A stretch of DNA of 28,455 bases from RXOA01 sp964554715. GTDB taxonomy: Bacteria; Bipolaricaulota; Bipolaricaulia; UBA7950; UBA9294. The position numbers and the translations under genes are program-made. The DNA is taken from positions 1-28,455 of the forward strand of contig CAZKPU010000018.1 in assembly GCA_964554715.1 (NCBI GenBank), in the 5' to 3' direction. Positions 7,995 to 15,366 of this stretch are shown one piece after another (position 1 is the first letter of the stretch; the number at the start of each line of letters is the position of its first letter). The notes below the pieces were generated by a model. That model searched no databases, was not told the origin of the DNA, and saw only the letters and a list, made by a program, of their open reading frames with translations.

Positions 7995-8453
7995 ATGAGC
8001 TTCGGGAACGCGTTGACAGTGATCGGGTTGTCCTTGCTGCCGGTATCCGAGCTGCGGGGTGCGATCCCCGTTGCAGTGGCGTTCGGTTTCCCGCCCGCGC
8101 TCACGTACGTCATCGCCGTTTCCGCCAACCTACTGGTTCTCCCGATCGTGCTGCCGCTGCTCAGATGGCTGCTTCCGCATGTCGAACGCATCTCATGGAT
8201 CCATGCTCTTTGGGCGGCGTGGGCTCGCCGCGTCGAACGGCACAGCCGCCGCGTCGAGCGGTTCGGATCCTGGGCGTTGTTTCTGCTGGTTGCCGTTCCC
8301 CTCCCCGGTACCGGTGTTTGGACGGCCTCCGCAGCCGCTTTCTTGTTGGAGATCCCCCTGCGCAAAGCCGTCCTCCCGGCATTGGCGGGGCTGCTTGTCG
8401 CCGGAGGCCTGATCCTTGCAGCATCGCTCGGCGTGCTGAATCTTGTCGTCTGA
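7995..8453 (+). CDS. Small export-type membrane protein (COG2426 / Sm_multidrug_ex family)
   Basis: This is a 152-residue integral membrane protein. The N-terminal segment SLLPVSELRGAIPVAVAFG carries the PxxELRGAIP signature typical of the family named small multidrug export proteins, whose transport function is poorly established. Hydrophobic helices are visible at about 6-25, 32-55, 88-110 and 125-148. A basic loop (RRVERHSRRVERFG) in the middle is probably cytoplasmic, and PLPGTGVWT matches the second conserved motif (PLPGTGAW in relatives). I choose the ATG at 7995 because the family motif begins about 15 residues later and the frame upstream has no SD. It is the only plus-strand gene between two minus-strand runs, diverging from cysS and converging on the ABC permease. 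Confidence 0.85.
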   Translation: MSFGNALTVIGLSLLPVSELRGAIPVAVAFGFPPALTYVIAVSANLLVLPIVLPLLRWLLPHVERISWIHALWAAWARRVERHSRRVERFGSWALFLLVAVPLPGTGVWTASAAAFLLEIPLRKAVLPALAGLLVAGGLILAASLGVLNLVV

Positions 8454-8483
8454 TCGAGGCCAACCGCGGTTCAGTGCGGGGAC

Positions 8484-9545
8484 CTACCTGCGGTCACCGC
8501 GGACGACGTATCTGGCGAGGACCGGGAGCATCAAGACCCCCACTCCGAAGAACACAACCCCGATCGTCCAGAACCGAGCGCGAGACAGGCTCGCCACGCC
8601 CATCACATCCCGCATCGCATCCGCCATATACGTCAGCGGCAGCAGACGGCTGACGGTTCTCAGCCCCGCCGGCAGGACGTCCGGCGGGAAGTAGATCCCC
8701 GCAAGGAACATCATCAGAATCGCGAGGATGTTCGCGACTTGCGCGGCGCTGGACGCGCGGCGGACAACCAACGCGATCGCCGTACCCAGCGCCATCGTTC
8801 CCAGGGTGGATGCTGCGATGAAAAGGACGTACCTCAGCCAATCCACGTCAAACGCAACGCCAAACAGTAGACGCGCGCAGGCGATCGTCAGCAGCGTCGA
8901 AACAAGGATCACCACCCATCGGACCGTGATGATCGCCATCAGCAACGAGGTCGGCGGCATCGGCGTTACAAGCATCCGGTCGAGCAGCTTGCGCTCTTTC
9001 ATCGCCGTCAGATGCCCCGACACGGCGAACAGCCCGGCGGACAGAACCGTGAACGCAAGGATCCCCGGAAGGGTGTGCCGCATCCATCCCGTCTCCTCCG
9101 TGGTTCCGCCGATCTTCCGCTCGGCCTCGATCAACGGCGCCGCTTCCTGCAGCGCGAGCGAAATCGACGAGGAAAGCGATCGCGCCGCCGCTTCCAACGC
9201 GAAGTTCTCCTGTGCCCGACTCGCATTGAAGATAAACCTCAGTTCGCCATCCTCCATAGCCGCTCCGAAATCGACCGTCCGCTGCATCACCGCCTCGCTC
9301 CAATCGGCGGCTTCGTCAAACTCCGTCACCCGGAACCCGAGCGACTCGCCGGCTGCAACGATCCTATTGCTATCTACCGACACGAGAACTCCGAGGGCGG
9401 TCTCGTCGGCCCGTCCTCCGTCACCGAGCAGAAACCCGAAGATCACGATGAACAGAATCGGAAACAGGAACGTGAACACCGCAGAAGCCTTGTCTCGGAA
9501 GAAGATCGAGAACTCCGCCCGGGTCAACGCAACGATCGCCTTCAT
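8484..9545 (-). CDS. ABC-2 type transporter permease (second permease)
   Basis: This is a 353-residue permease of the ABC-2 superfamily (DrrB/YhfF-like, with a large extracytoplasmic domain between helices 1 and 2). Helix 1 is around FTFLFPILFIVIFGFLLG, a soluble segment of ~130 residues follows, and then five helices occur from about residue 170: ILAFTVLSAGLFAVSG, RWVVILVSTLLTIAC, FIAASTLGTMALGTAIALV, IMMFLAGIYFPPDVLP-type, and VVFFGVGVLMLPVLARYV. The start ATG at 9545 overlaps the previous gene's stop as ATGA, indicating translational coupling. Together with the ATPase and the other permease it forms a heterodimeric exporter. The substrate is unknown; relatives export drugs, lipids or polymers. 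Confidence 0.9.
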   Translation of the reverse strand: MKAIVALTRAEFSIFFRDKASAVFTFLFPILFIVIFGFLLGDGGRADETALGVLVSVDSNRIVAAGESLGFRVTEFDEAADWSEAVMQRTVDFGAAMEDGELRFIFNASRAQENFALEAAARSLSSSISLALQEAAPLIEAERKIGGTTEETGWMRHTLPGILAFTVLSAGLFAVSGHLTAMKERKLLDRMLVTPMPPTSLLMAIITVRWVVILVSTLLTIACARLLFGVAFDVDWLRYVLFIAASTLGTMALGTAIALVVRRASSAAQVANILAILMMFLAGIYFPPDVLPAGLRTVSRLLPLTYMADAMRDVMGVASLSRARFWTIGVVFFGVGVLMLPVLARYVVRGDRR

Positions 9546-10759
9546 CGCTCCACATCCCACGACAGCCGCTTCACGGCGATCAGGATCGACGCGACGATCC
9601 ACGCTCCCGGGACAAGCAGGGTCGCCAGCCACGGAACATGGCCGACCTCGACGCCGCTCGTCCGACGGACGCCTTCGGCCAGATACGTCACCGGGTTGAT
9701 CAGCATGATGACCCGCAGGGCGATCGGGACGTCACCGATCGAGAAAAACAAACCTCCCAAGAACATCATCGGCATGTTGAGGATGTTGGCGATCGCCATC
9801 CCGCCATTCGCCGTCCGCGCAAGCGCCGCAATGAGGAATCCGAACGCAAGGAACGTGCAAACGGCCAGAAGCAAAAACAGCAGCGTGGCCGGCTGCAGAA
9901 CGCTGACCGATGCCCCCAGCCCGAACGTCCCGAGGACGATGAGCGCCGCCGCCTGGATCACACACAACGCGAGATGCCCCAATCCGTAGCCCACCAAGTA
10001 CCGTGGCACCGAGAGAGGAGTGACCCAGTACCGTCGAAGCAGCCCTTGATCCCGCCCGTACAGAATGCTTCCCGGTACGCCGAACAGGCCCACCGTCAGG
10101 AACCCCATCACAAGAACCCCCGGAAGGACGAAATCGATGTAAGCGAGTTCGCCGGACCCGTCCGCTGACACCGTCTCAAAGAGGACGTCGGGCTCGACGG
10201 CGGGGTCGTAGTCCCCAACAGCCATCTGGAGCTCACGGTCGACCGTTGCAAGCACCTGTCCGATCACGTCGAACGCCAGCTCGGACGTTGTTCTGCCCTC
10301 GTCGACCCACACCTCGATGTCGACCGGCCCCGGTTCCGCGCTTGTCCCTGCGCTCATCCGCTGCCCGAACGCAGCATTGAACCCGACAGGGATCACGATC
10401 ACAGCATCAAGCTCGCCGCCCTGCAATCGAGCGCGTTGCGTCTCGACGATCCGCGAGACAACTTCGTCGGTATCCACAATCGGCTCGGACAGGGCGAACA
10501 GCGGCTGCGCCATCTCTCCGGTATCGCTGAGTTCCCGAAACGCCTGCTCGATGACTCCCGCCGGATCGAACCCTTCCTGCGGCGACTCCATCCGCACCAG
10601 CGCTACGTCGAAGACAACGCTCGTCGTACCGATGCCGGAAAACACGAGCGTCAGGATCAACAGCAGGAACAGCGGGAACACGAGGAACCAGAACAGCGTC
10701 GTTCGCTCGCGGAACGCCGTAATCACGTACGTCGCTGCAACCGACAGAATGTCTTTCAT
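9542..10759 (-). CDS. ABC-2 type transporter permease (first permease)
   Basis: The 405-residue ABC-2 permease begins MKDILSVAATYVITAFRERT with helix 1 at LFWFLVFPLFLLLILTLVF, a large periplasmic-side domain (about 45-225), then five further helices ending SWDVER. The topology matches its neighbour, but the sequences are clearly diverged, so the complex is probably a heterodimer. In-frame codons before 10759 lie within the ATPase gene. The ATG at 10759 overlaps the ATPase stop by ATGA, and its own TGA overlaps the ATG of the next permease the same way. All three genes are therefore translationally coupled. Confidence 0.9.
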   Translation of the reverse strand: MKDILSVAATYVITAFRERTTLFWFLVFPLFLLLILTLVFSGIGTTSVVFDVALVRMESPQEGFDPAGVIEQAFRELSDTGEMAQPLFALSEPIVDTDEVVSRIVETQRARLQGGELDAVIVIPVGFNAAFGQRMSAGTSAEPGPVDIEVWVDEGRTTSELAFDVIGQVLATVDRELQMAVGDYDPAVEPDVLFETVSADGSGELAYIDFVLPGVLVMGFLTVGLFGVPGSILYGRDQGLLRRYWVTPLSVPRYLVGYGLGHLALCVIQAAALIVLGTFGLGASVSVLQPATLLFLLLAVCTFLAFGFLIAALARTANGGMAIANILNMPMMFLGGLFFSIGDVPIALRVIMLINPVTYLAEGVRRTSGVEVGHVPWLATLLVPGAWIVASILIAVKRLSWDVER

Positions 10760-11685
10760 TCCCGAAGTGTGCGCCCGGTCAGGGATAAGAAGACGTCTTC
10801 CAGATTTGGCTGACGCACAACAACATTGCTCAGCTTCACCTGCTCCCGCTTCGACCACTCCAGAAGCCGTTCCATCGCATCCATCAGATCCATCGTGTGC
10901 GCCGTCACCGTTTCTCCATCGATGCGGATCTTGTGACAGCAGGTGTTAAGCGCCGTGCTTGCACCGTTCGGGCTTGTCCCGGCCCCGCCGACCGAGAACT
11001 CGAGAATCGTCTCCTGCCCCAACCCCGAAGCCAACTCAGCCGGAGAGCCCGACGCGATCACACGGCCGTGATCCATGATCCGCACGTCATCGGAAAGCGC
11101 CTCCGCTTCCTCCATGTAATGCGTCGTGAGAATCAGCGTCCGTTCGCGTCGTTTCAGATCCGCCATGATGTCCCAGATATTCCTTCTTGCCTGCGGATCG
11201 AGCCCCGTGGTCGGCTCATCCAAGAAGATCAGATCGGGATCGTTGACCAGCGCCACCCCAAGCGCGAGACGCTGTCTCTGACCACCGGACAGCGACCGCA
11301 CGGGAGCCTTCTCCTTCTCTCGCAGGGCCACTCGCGCAAGGATCTCCTCGGCGGGGATCGATCGATCGAAGAACGAGGAGAACAACCTGATCACCTCTCG
11401 CACCCGAAGATACGGCTCGAAACTGCCCTCCTGAAGGAGCACCCCCATCCGCTGCTTCGCCACCCGATCGACTCGTCTGAGCTTCCTGCCAAGAAGCTCG
11501 ATCTCTCCGCCGTCCGGCACACGGATCCCCTCAAGCATCTCCAACGTCGTCGTTTTTCCTGCGCCGTTCGGACCGAGAAGCGTGAACACCTTTCCCACAG
11601 GGACGTCAAACGAAATGCCGTCCACCGCGATCACGTCGCCGTACCGTTTCCGGAGCGATGTAACCCTCAGGGCGATCTGTTCCAT
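10756..11685 (-). CDS. ABC transporter ATP-binding protein
   Basis: The 309-residue nucleotide-binding subunit energises the two downstream permeases. Walker A is GPNGAGKT (38-45), the signature is LSGGQ (132-136), Walker B is LIFLDE (152-157) followed by a D-loop GLDPQ, and the switch histidine is in TTHYMEEAE. The sequence belongs to the DrrA/CcmA-like group that pairs with ABC-2 permeases. A C-terminal extension of ~90 residues after the core is common in this group. The ATG at 11685 has an SD GCGGAGAG. The gene follows the HAD phosphatase, separated by the 60-bp repeat array, so read-through from the antiporter operon is possible; no clear promoter of its own is seen. Confidence 0.94.
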   Translation of the reverse strand: MEQIALRVTSLRKRYGDVIAVDGISFDVPVGKVFTLLGPNGAGKTTTLEMLEGIRVPDGGEIELLGRKLRRVDRVAKQRMGVLLQEGSFEPYLRVREVIRLFSSFFDRSIPAEEILARVALREKEKAPVRSLSGGQRQRLALGVALVNDPDLIFLDEPTTGLDPQARRNIWDIMADLKRRERTLILTTHYMEEAEALSDDVRIMDHGRVIASGSPAELASGLGQETILEFSVGGAGTSPNGASTALNTCCHKIRIDGETVTAHTMDLMDAMERLLEWSKREQVKLSNVVVRQPNLEDVFLSLTGRTLRE

Positions 11686-11773
11686 GGCTCTCCGCTCATC
11701 TCACAACCGACACCGGCTTCGCGCATCCCGACGCCGATCCGTTGCCGCCGGCCGGTGACGCATCCCGTCCCGC

Positions 11774-11948
11774 CGATCGTTCCTGTTCGACGTCGCCCGC
11801 CAGGGTCTCCAGCGATCGGCATACCCATTATGTCGATCGCGCCTGTTCGACGTCGCCCGCCAGGGTCTCCAGCGATCGGCATACCCATTATGTCGATCGC
11901 TCCTGTTCGACGTCGGCCGCCAGGGTTTCCAGCGATCGGCATACCCAT
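11774..11948 (-). repeat. Three tandem 60-bp copies of the HAD phosphatase 3' end
   Basis: Cores of 55 bp at 11774-11828, 11834-11888 and 11894-11948 are joined by the 5-base linker TATGT. Neighbouring copies differ at only 2-3 bases. The copy at 11894-11948 codes the last residues of the HAD protein (WVCRSLETLAADVEQERS). Read in the same frame, each of the next two copies would repeat that peptide. In-frame TAA codons at 11890-11888 and 11830-11828, created at the junctions, end translation after the first copy. The frame then stays open to a TGA at 11698-11696, just before the ABC ATPase start. Each unit carries two CGATCG palindromes. Confidence 0.95.
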
Positions 11949-12676
11949 GTCGGACGCACCCTTGCATGCTCCAGCATCGCTACAGACGTCACGCCGGTCA
12001 ACACAAGCGCACTATCCATCTCCGCGTTCGCCGCACCGAGGATGTCGGTTTCCAGCCGATCCCCGACCGCGAGGACATGGTGTCGTCCAATCCCCAGGCG
12101 ATCGAGTGCCAGGTCGAACGCAGCTCGTTCCGGCTTGCCGGCCACCGCATCCGGTCCGTACCCCATCCCCTGCAAAGCACCGACCATCGCACCGGCGCCG
12201 GGTGACGCTCCTCCGCTGCCCGGAAAGGTCGGATCGGTGTTGGTCGCAAGAAGCGACGCACCGTTTTCCAGAGCCCTCAGCGCCGATGCGAGACGATCGT
12301 ACGTAACCCCCCGATCCATGCCAACGACAACCCACTCCGCCTGATCAGGATCGGTCAACCGGTGTCCCAGGCGCACAAGTTCCGCTTCCAAACCCGGCTC
12401 GCCCAGCACAAATAGGTCGACAGAACCAGCAAGGCGCTGAAGCAGGGTTCCGGCGATCCACGACGAGGTCACGATCTCCTCTTCACGCACTGGAATCCCC
12501 AGTCCTGTCAGGCGCGCGGCAACCTCGTTTGCCGGCCGAGTCGAGTTGTTGGTGAGGAACACCAGGTCACCCAGCGCCCGCAATCTCCGGATCGCCGCAG
12601 CCGCTCCGGCAACGATCCGTCCGCCGCGAACGACAACACCGTCCATGTCCAAGACAAAGCCACGATACGACCTCAT
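11888..12676 (-). CDS. HAD-IIA family sugar/aryl phosphatase (NagD/PGP-like)
   Basis: This is a 262-residue haloacid-dehalogenase subfamily IIA hydrolase. Motif I is DMDGVV (catalytic Asp10 and Asp12), motif II LTNNST (Thr42), motif III the lysine in AGKPE, and motif IV GDRLETDI; the C2 cap lies between motifs II and III. Family members dephosphorylate p-nitrophenyl phosphate, nucleotides, 2-phosphoglycolate or glycerol phosphate; the substrate is not predictable. I choose the ATG at 12676: SD GGAAGGAAG precedes it and motif I follows at the normal distance. It lies 43 bases after mrpD. The normal family C-terminus ends about where the first TAA falls, so the product looks intact despite the tandem copies behind it. 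Confidence 0.92.
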   Translation of the reverse strand: MRSYRGFVLDMDGVVVRGGRIVAGAAAAIRRLRALGDLVFLTNNSTRPANEVAARLTGLGIPVREEEIVTSSWIAGTLLQRLAGSVDLFVLGEPGLEAELVRLGHRLTDPDQAEWVVVGMDRGVTYDRLASALRALENGASLLATNTDPTFPGSGGASPGAGAMVGALQGMGYGPDAVAGKPERAAFDLALDRLGIGRHHVLAVGDRLETDILGAANAEMDSALVLTGVTSVAMLEHARVRPTWVCRSLETLAADVEQERST

Positions 12677-12719
12677 TTCTTCCTTCCACCTTCCACAGCC
12701 GGGTGACGCCCAAGCCCCC

Positions 12720-14270
12720 TCAAGGCGAACCGAGCAGCATCGTCGCAAGAACGACAAAGACGCCAAGCAACATCACGAGAACGCTCTCTTCGATACGGAA
12801 GAGATTGCGGGGAAGTCTCATCCTCTGCAAGACACGGAGCTTCACTCCGGCGAACATTCCGACGGCGACGATTCCCAGGCTACAGCCCGCCTGAACCAGC
12901 ATGTCAGCGGCCGTTCCCGTGTCCTCCCCCGGTGCAAGGATCCTCGAAAGCATGAAGACAAACGGCATCCCCGCTCCAAGCATCCAATACGGGACCCCTC
13001 CGTGCCGGACTCTGCCGCCCCGCCCCCGCGCAAGCCCCACCGGCAACAGCCTGGAAAAGACCACTGTGGTGCAGAACATCAGCAGCCACAGCAGCGCTTG
13101 CTGAAGCGGAGGGCTCCCTCGAAGAAGCCATTCCTTGGCCCAGAACCCTCCGACAAACGGGAACCCGGCGATGGCAGCACACCCAACGAGCAGAGCGGCC
13201 CGGGTCGATGCGGGGATCTCATGCCGGCGGATCCGCAAAACGGAGAGCTGCGTGCTCCCCAAACGCCGTCCTGCATCACCGACCGCGAGGAACAGCAGCC
13301 CCTTGAACATCCCATGGGCAACCACATACATCAGCACACCCACTCTGGATGCCTCGGTTCCCGCACCGATTCCGATCAGCAGGTAACCAACCTGAGACAG
13401 GGTGCTGAACGCGAGCATCTTCTTCGCATCGGTCTCCACGACCGCATACAACGCTCCCATGAGCCCCGTCACGATCCCGAGAACCGTCAGTGCCTGCTGC
13501 ATCGGAAGGATGAAGGAGAACCGCAGCAGAGCCAACACTCCCATCTTGATCACCAATCCGGACAGAAGCGCCGACACCCCGGCGCTCGCCGACCCATGGG
13601 CCGCAGGCAACCACAGCGAATACAGGAAGACCCCTGCTTTCACCGCGATCCCGGCCGTGATCAGTGATGCGGCCACCGGAATCCATCCCGCTTCAGCCGC
13701 CGTCAGCGATGCGAGATGTTCGCCCACCTGCTGCAACCCCAGCGAACCTGTGCGGGCGTAGACAACGGCCACACCCAGCAGATAGATGCTCATCCCCAGC
13801 GATGCCAGCAGCAGGTACTTCAGGCTCGCCCAGATCTGGACAGGCTGTCTCTCGTACGCCACGAGCAGGAAACTGGTCAGCGTCAGCAGCTCCAGCAACA
13901 CATAGATGTTGAACATGTCGACGGACATGCACAGCGCTGTGACGGCTCCCGCAAGCACAAGAAACAACGCGTAGAACGCCGAGCGGAGTTCGCTCCGCCA
14001 GACGTAGGCGAGCACCGCTCCGGCCAACAGCTGCTCAAGCAGAACGAAGGCAACCGCCGGACGGTCCATGACAAGAGTGATTCCAAGCGATCCCCATCCG
14101 CCGAGCGTCTCTTGAACCGGTCCGAGCTTCACGACCACGCTGATCCAGTATGCGATGAGGCCGGTGCTGATCGCCCATGTGGAAGCGGCGATCCAGCGGC
14201 TTCGCCTCCCCATCATCAGGCAGATCGCCCCACCGATCACGCACGCCAGCGGCGCGGCTACAAGCGTCAT
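12720..14270 (-). CDS. mrpD: Na+/H+ antiporter subunit D (MnhD/MbhH-like, NuoN/M family)
   Basis: The 516-residue polytopic subunit forms the proton/sodium-translocating channel. Conserved charged residues of the antiporter-like family are visible: Glu127 in the TM5 motif NIYVLLELLTL, Lys211 in GIAVKAGVFLYSLWLP, Lys242 in GLVIKMGVLALLRF, and a Lys-rich TETDAKKMLAFSTLSQVGYL-type stretch before TM9. About 14 helices span the length. Its ATG overlaps the mrpC stop as ATGA. It is the only NuoL/M/N-type subunit in the operon, as in Mbh complexes (MbhH), whereas classical Mrp has two (MrpA and MrpD). Confidence 0.95.
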   Translation of the reverse strand: MTLVAAPLACVIGGAICLMMGRRSRWIAASTWAISTGLIAYWISVVVKLGPVQETLGGWGSLGITLVMDRPAVAFVLLEQLLAGAVLAYVWRSELRSAFYALFLVLAGAVTALCMSVDMFNIYVLLELLTLTSFLLVAYERQPVQIWASLKYLLLASLGMSIYLLGVAVVYARTGSLGLQQVGEHLASLTAAEAGWIPVAASLITAGIAVKAGVFLYSLWLPAAHGSASAGVSALLSGLVIKMGVLALLRFSFILPMQQALTVLGIVTGLMGALYAVVETDAKKMLAFSTLSQVGYLLIGIGAGTEASRVGVLMYVVAHGMFKGLLFLAVGDAGRRLGSTQLSVLRIRRHEIPASTRAALLVGCAAIAGFPFVGGFWAKEWLLRGSPPLQQALLWLLMFCTTVVFSRLLPVGLARGRGGRVRHGGVPYWMLGAGMPFVFMLSRILAPGEDTGTAADMLVQAGCSLGIVAVGMFAGVKLRVLQRMRLPRNLFRIEESVLVMLLGVFVVLATMLLGSP

Positions 14271-14623
14271 CGCTCACCCTCCCGCGCAACGGCACGCTCG
14301 ATACGCAGCGCATCGGTGGTGTGGTACCGTTCCGCAAGCACCATGACGAAAACGAGAGCCAGGGCAAGGATGGCGAAGCTGATCACGATGGCGGCCAGAA
14401 CAAGCGCTTGGGGCAAAGGATCGGCAACATCGGTCATGACCGATGGCGGGACGATCGGCGCCGTGGTCGATCGCTGCGTGTCAAGAGAGATCAGCAACAG
14501 GATCGTACTCGAGTTGACGAGGCCGAGCGCGAGAAGCTTGAACACCAGGTCCCGCCGGATCACCAACGCTCCGACCCCGATGACGAACAAGACAACCGCG
14601 ACGACAACCCCGGCGGGAGGCAT
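14267..14623 (-). CDS. mrpC: Na+/H+ antiporter subunit C (MnhC/MbhG, NuoK-like)
   Basis: This 118-residue membrane protein has three helices: VVVAVVLFVIGVGALVI, LVFKLLALGLVNSSTILLLI and ALVLAAIVISFAILALALVF. The DPLPQALVLAAIVI motif is diagnostic for the MnhC/NuoK family, where conserved carboxylates take part in the proton path. The stop of the preceding mrpB gene overlaps its ATG by one base (TGATG), and its own stop overlaps the mrpD ATG by four. Length is typical. Confidence 0.95.
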   Translation of the reverse strand: MPPAGVVVAVVLFVIGVGALVIRRDLVFKLLALGLVNSSTILLLISLDTQRSTTAPIVPPSVMTDVADPLPQALVLAAIVISFAILALALVFVMVLAERYHTTDALRIERAVAREGER

Positions 14624-15366
14624 CAGATTTCACCTCGATGCTCGATGAACAGATGGATGATGGCCCATCCACCGAGGAACACCTTGATGGCGATCAGAAG
14701 GTTGTAGACAAGCAGCCAGCCACCCCCGGTCAGCTCTCCCGGAACCCCCGCCGGTAACAGCCCCGATCTCGGAGCACCGACAAGAAGGGAGGTCAGAGCA
14801 AGCCCCAGGATGAGCACCACCACCCCCCATTCGAGCCGCGCCAGCGCCTCTTCGTGGAACCGCCTTGCCACCGTCTGCGCTCCCACCGCAACCGCCACCA
14901 GCAGCAACCCGCTCGCCGCCACGGCTCCTCCCCCGAACCCCCCACCCGGCGAGAGATGACCGAACACGGCCAGATAGATCCCCAGAAGGGTCACAGGAGG
15001 GAACAAGAGGTACGCGGACCGACGAACAACGTCGGATTCTGCGATCTCAGGCACCGACACCGGAACGGAGCGCGAGTGTGGTTCGCCTGTCGAGGGGTCG
15101 GAACCTCCACGCTCCAGCATCCAACGAACTCCAAGGACCGCCACGGAGAACACGAGGACCTCGAACAGGGTGTCCAGCAGTCTCGCTCCGAGGACAACCG
15201 AGCAGACCGAATTGGAGGCGCCGGTTGAAGCGATCAGTTCGCGCACCCGCTCACTCGCGGCCGCCCCCCCCTCACTGGATTCCGGAGCCGCCCACAACAG
15301 CAATCCTGCGATTCCGCCAGCCAAGACAACCGCAAGGATGCTGTTCAACCGCGGCCTTTGCATCAT
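14623..15366 (-). CDS. mrpB: MbhE-MnhB fusion subunit of the antiporter
   Basis: The 247-residue protein joins two parts that are separate genes in Mbh operons. Residues ~1-80 start with a helix (LNSILAVVLAGGIAGLLLW) and then TGASNSVCSVVLGARLLDTLFE, matching the MbhE / MrpA C-terminal pattern (TGxxNxVxxVLxxFRxxDTLxE). Residues ~110-247 match MnhB: SAYLLFPPVTLLGIYLAVFGHLSPGGGFGGG and the final helices. The starts are ATGATG; I use the first (15366), overlapping the previous stop by four bases. A run of eight G (8 C at 15264-15271 on the plus strand) lies in the linker region. The membrane complex exchanges Na+ for H+. Confidence 0.88.
   Translation of the reverse strand: MMQRPRLNSILAVVLAGGIAGLLLWAAPESSEGGAAASERVRELIASTGASNSVCSVVLGARLLDTLFEVLVFSVAVLGVRWMLERGGSDPSTGEPHSRSVPVSVPEIAESDVVRRSAYLLFPPVTLLGIYLAVFGHLSPGGGFGGGAVAASGLLLVAVAVGAQTVARRFHEEALARLEWGVVVLILGLALTSLLVGAPRSGLLPAGVPGELTGGGWLLVYNLLIAIKVFLGGWAIIHLFIEHRGEI

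Noticed and set aside
8462..8471. AACCGCGGTT palindrome between convergent export and permease genes as a terminator
   Set aside because: A perfect palindrome leaves no loop for a stable RNA hairpin, and no T tract follows. It could be a chance site.
11667..11948. A 93-codon open frame of 20-residue repeats (MGMPIAGDPGGRRRTGAIDI) across the HAD repeat array
   Set aside because: All frames stay open because the period is 60 bp. It has no SD, overlaps the HAD end and the ABC ATPase start, and the repeat is explained by duplication of the HAD 3' end.
11774..11948. CRISPR-like array
   Set aside because: The units are directly adjacent 55-bp copies with constant 5-bp linkers and part of a gene; there are no variable spacers and no cas genes.
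12546..13667. 373-codon plus-strand frame across HAD and mrpD
   Set aside because: It crosses two genes with unmistakable family motifs on the other strand, and its product is low-complexity Arg/His/Gln/Pro.
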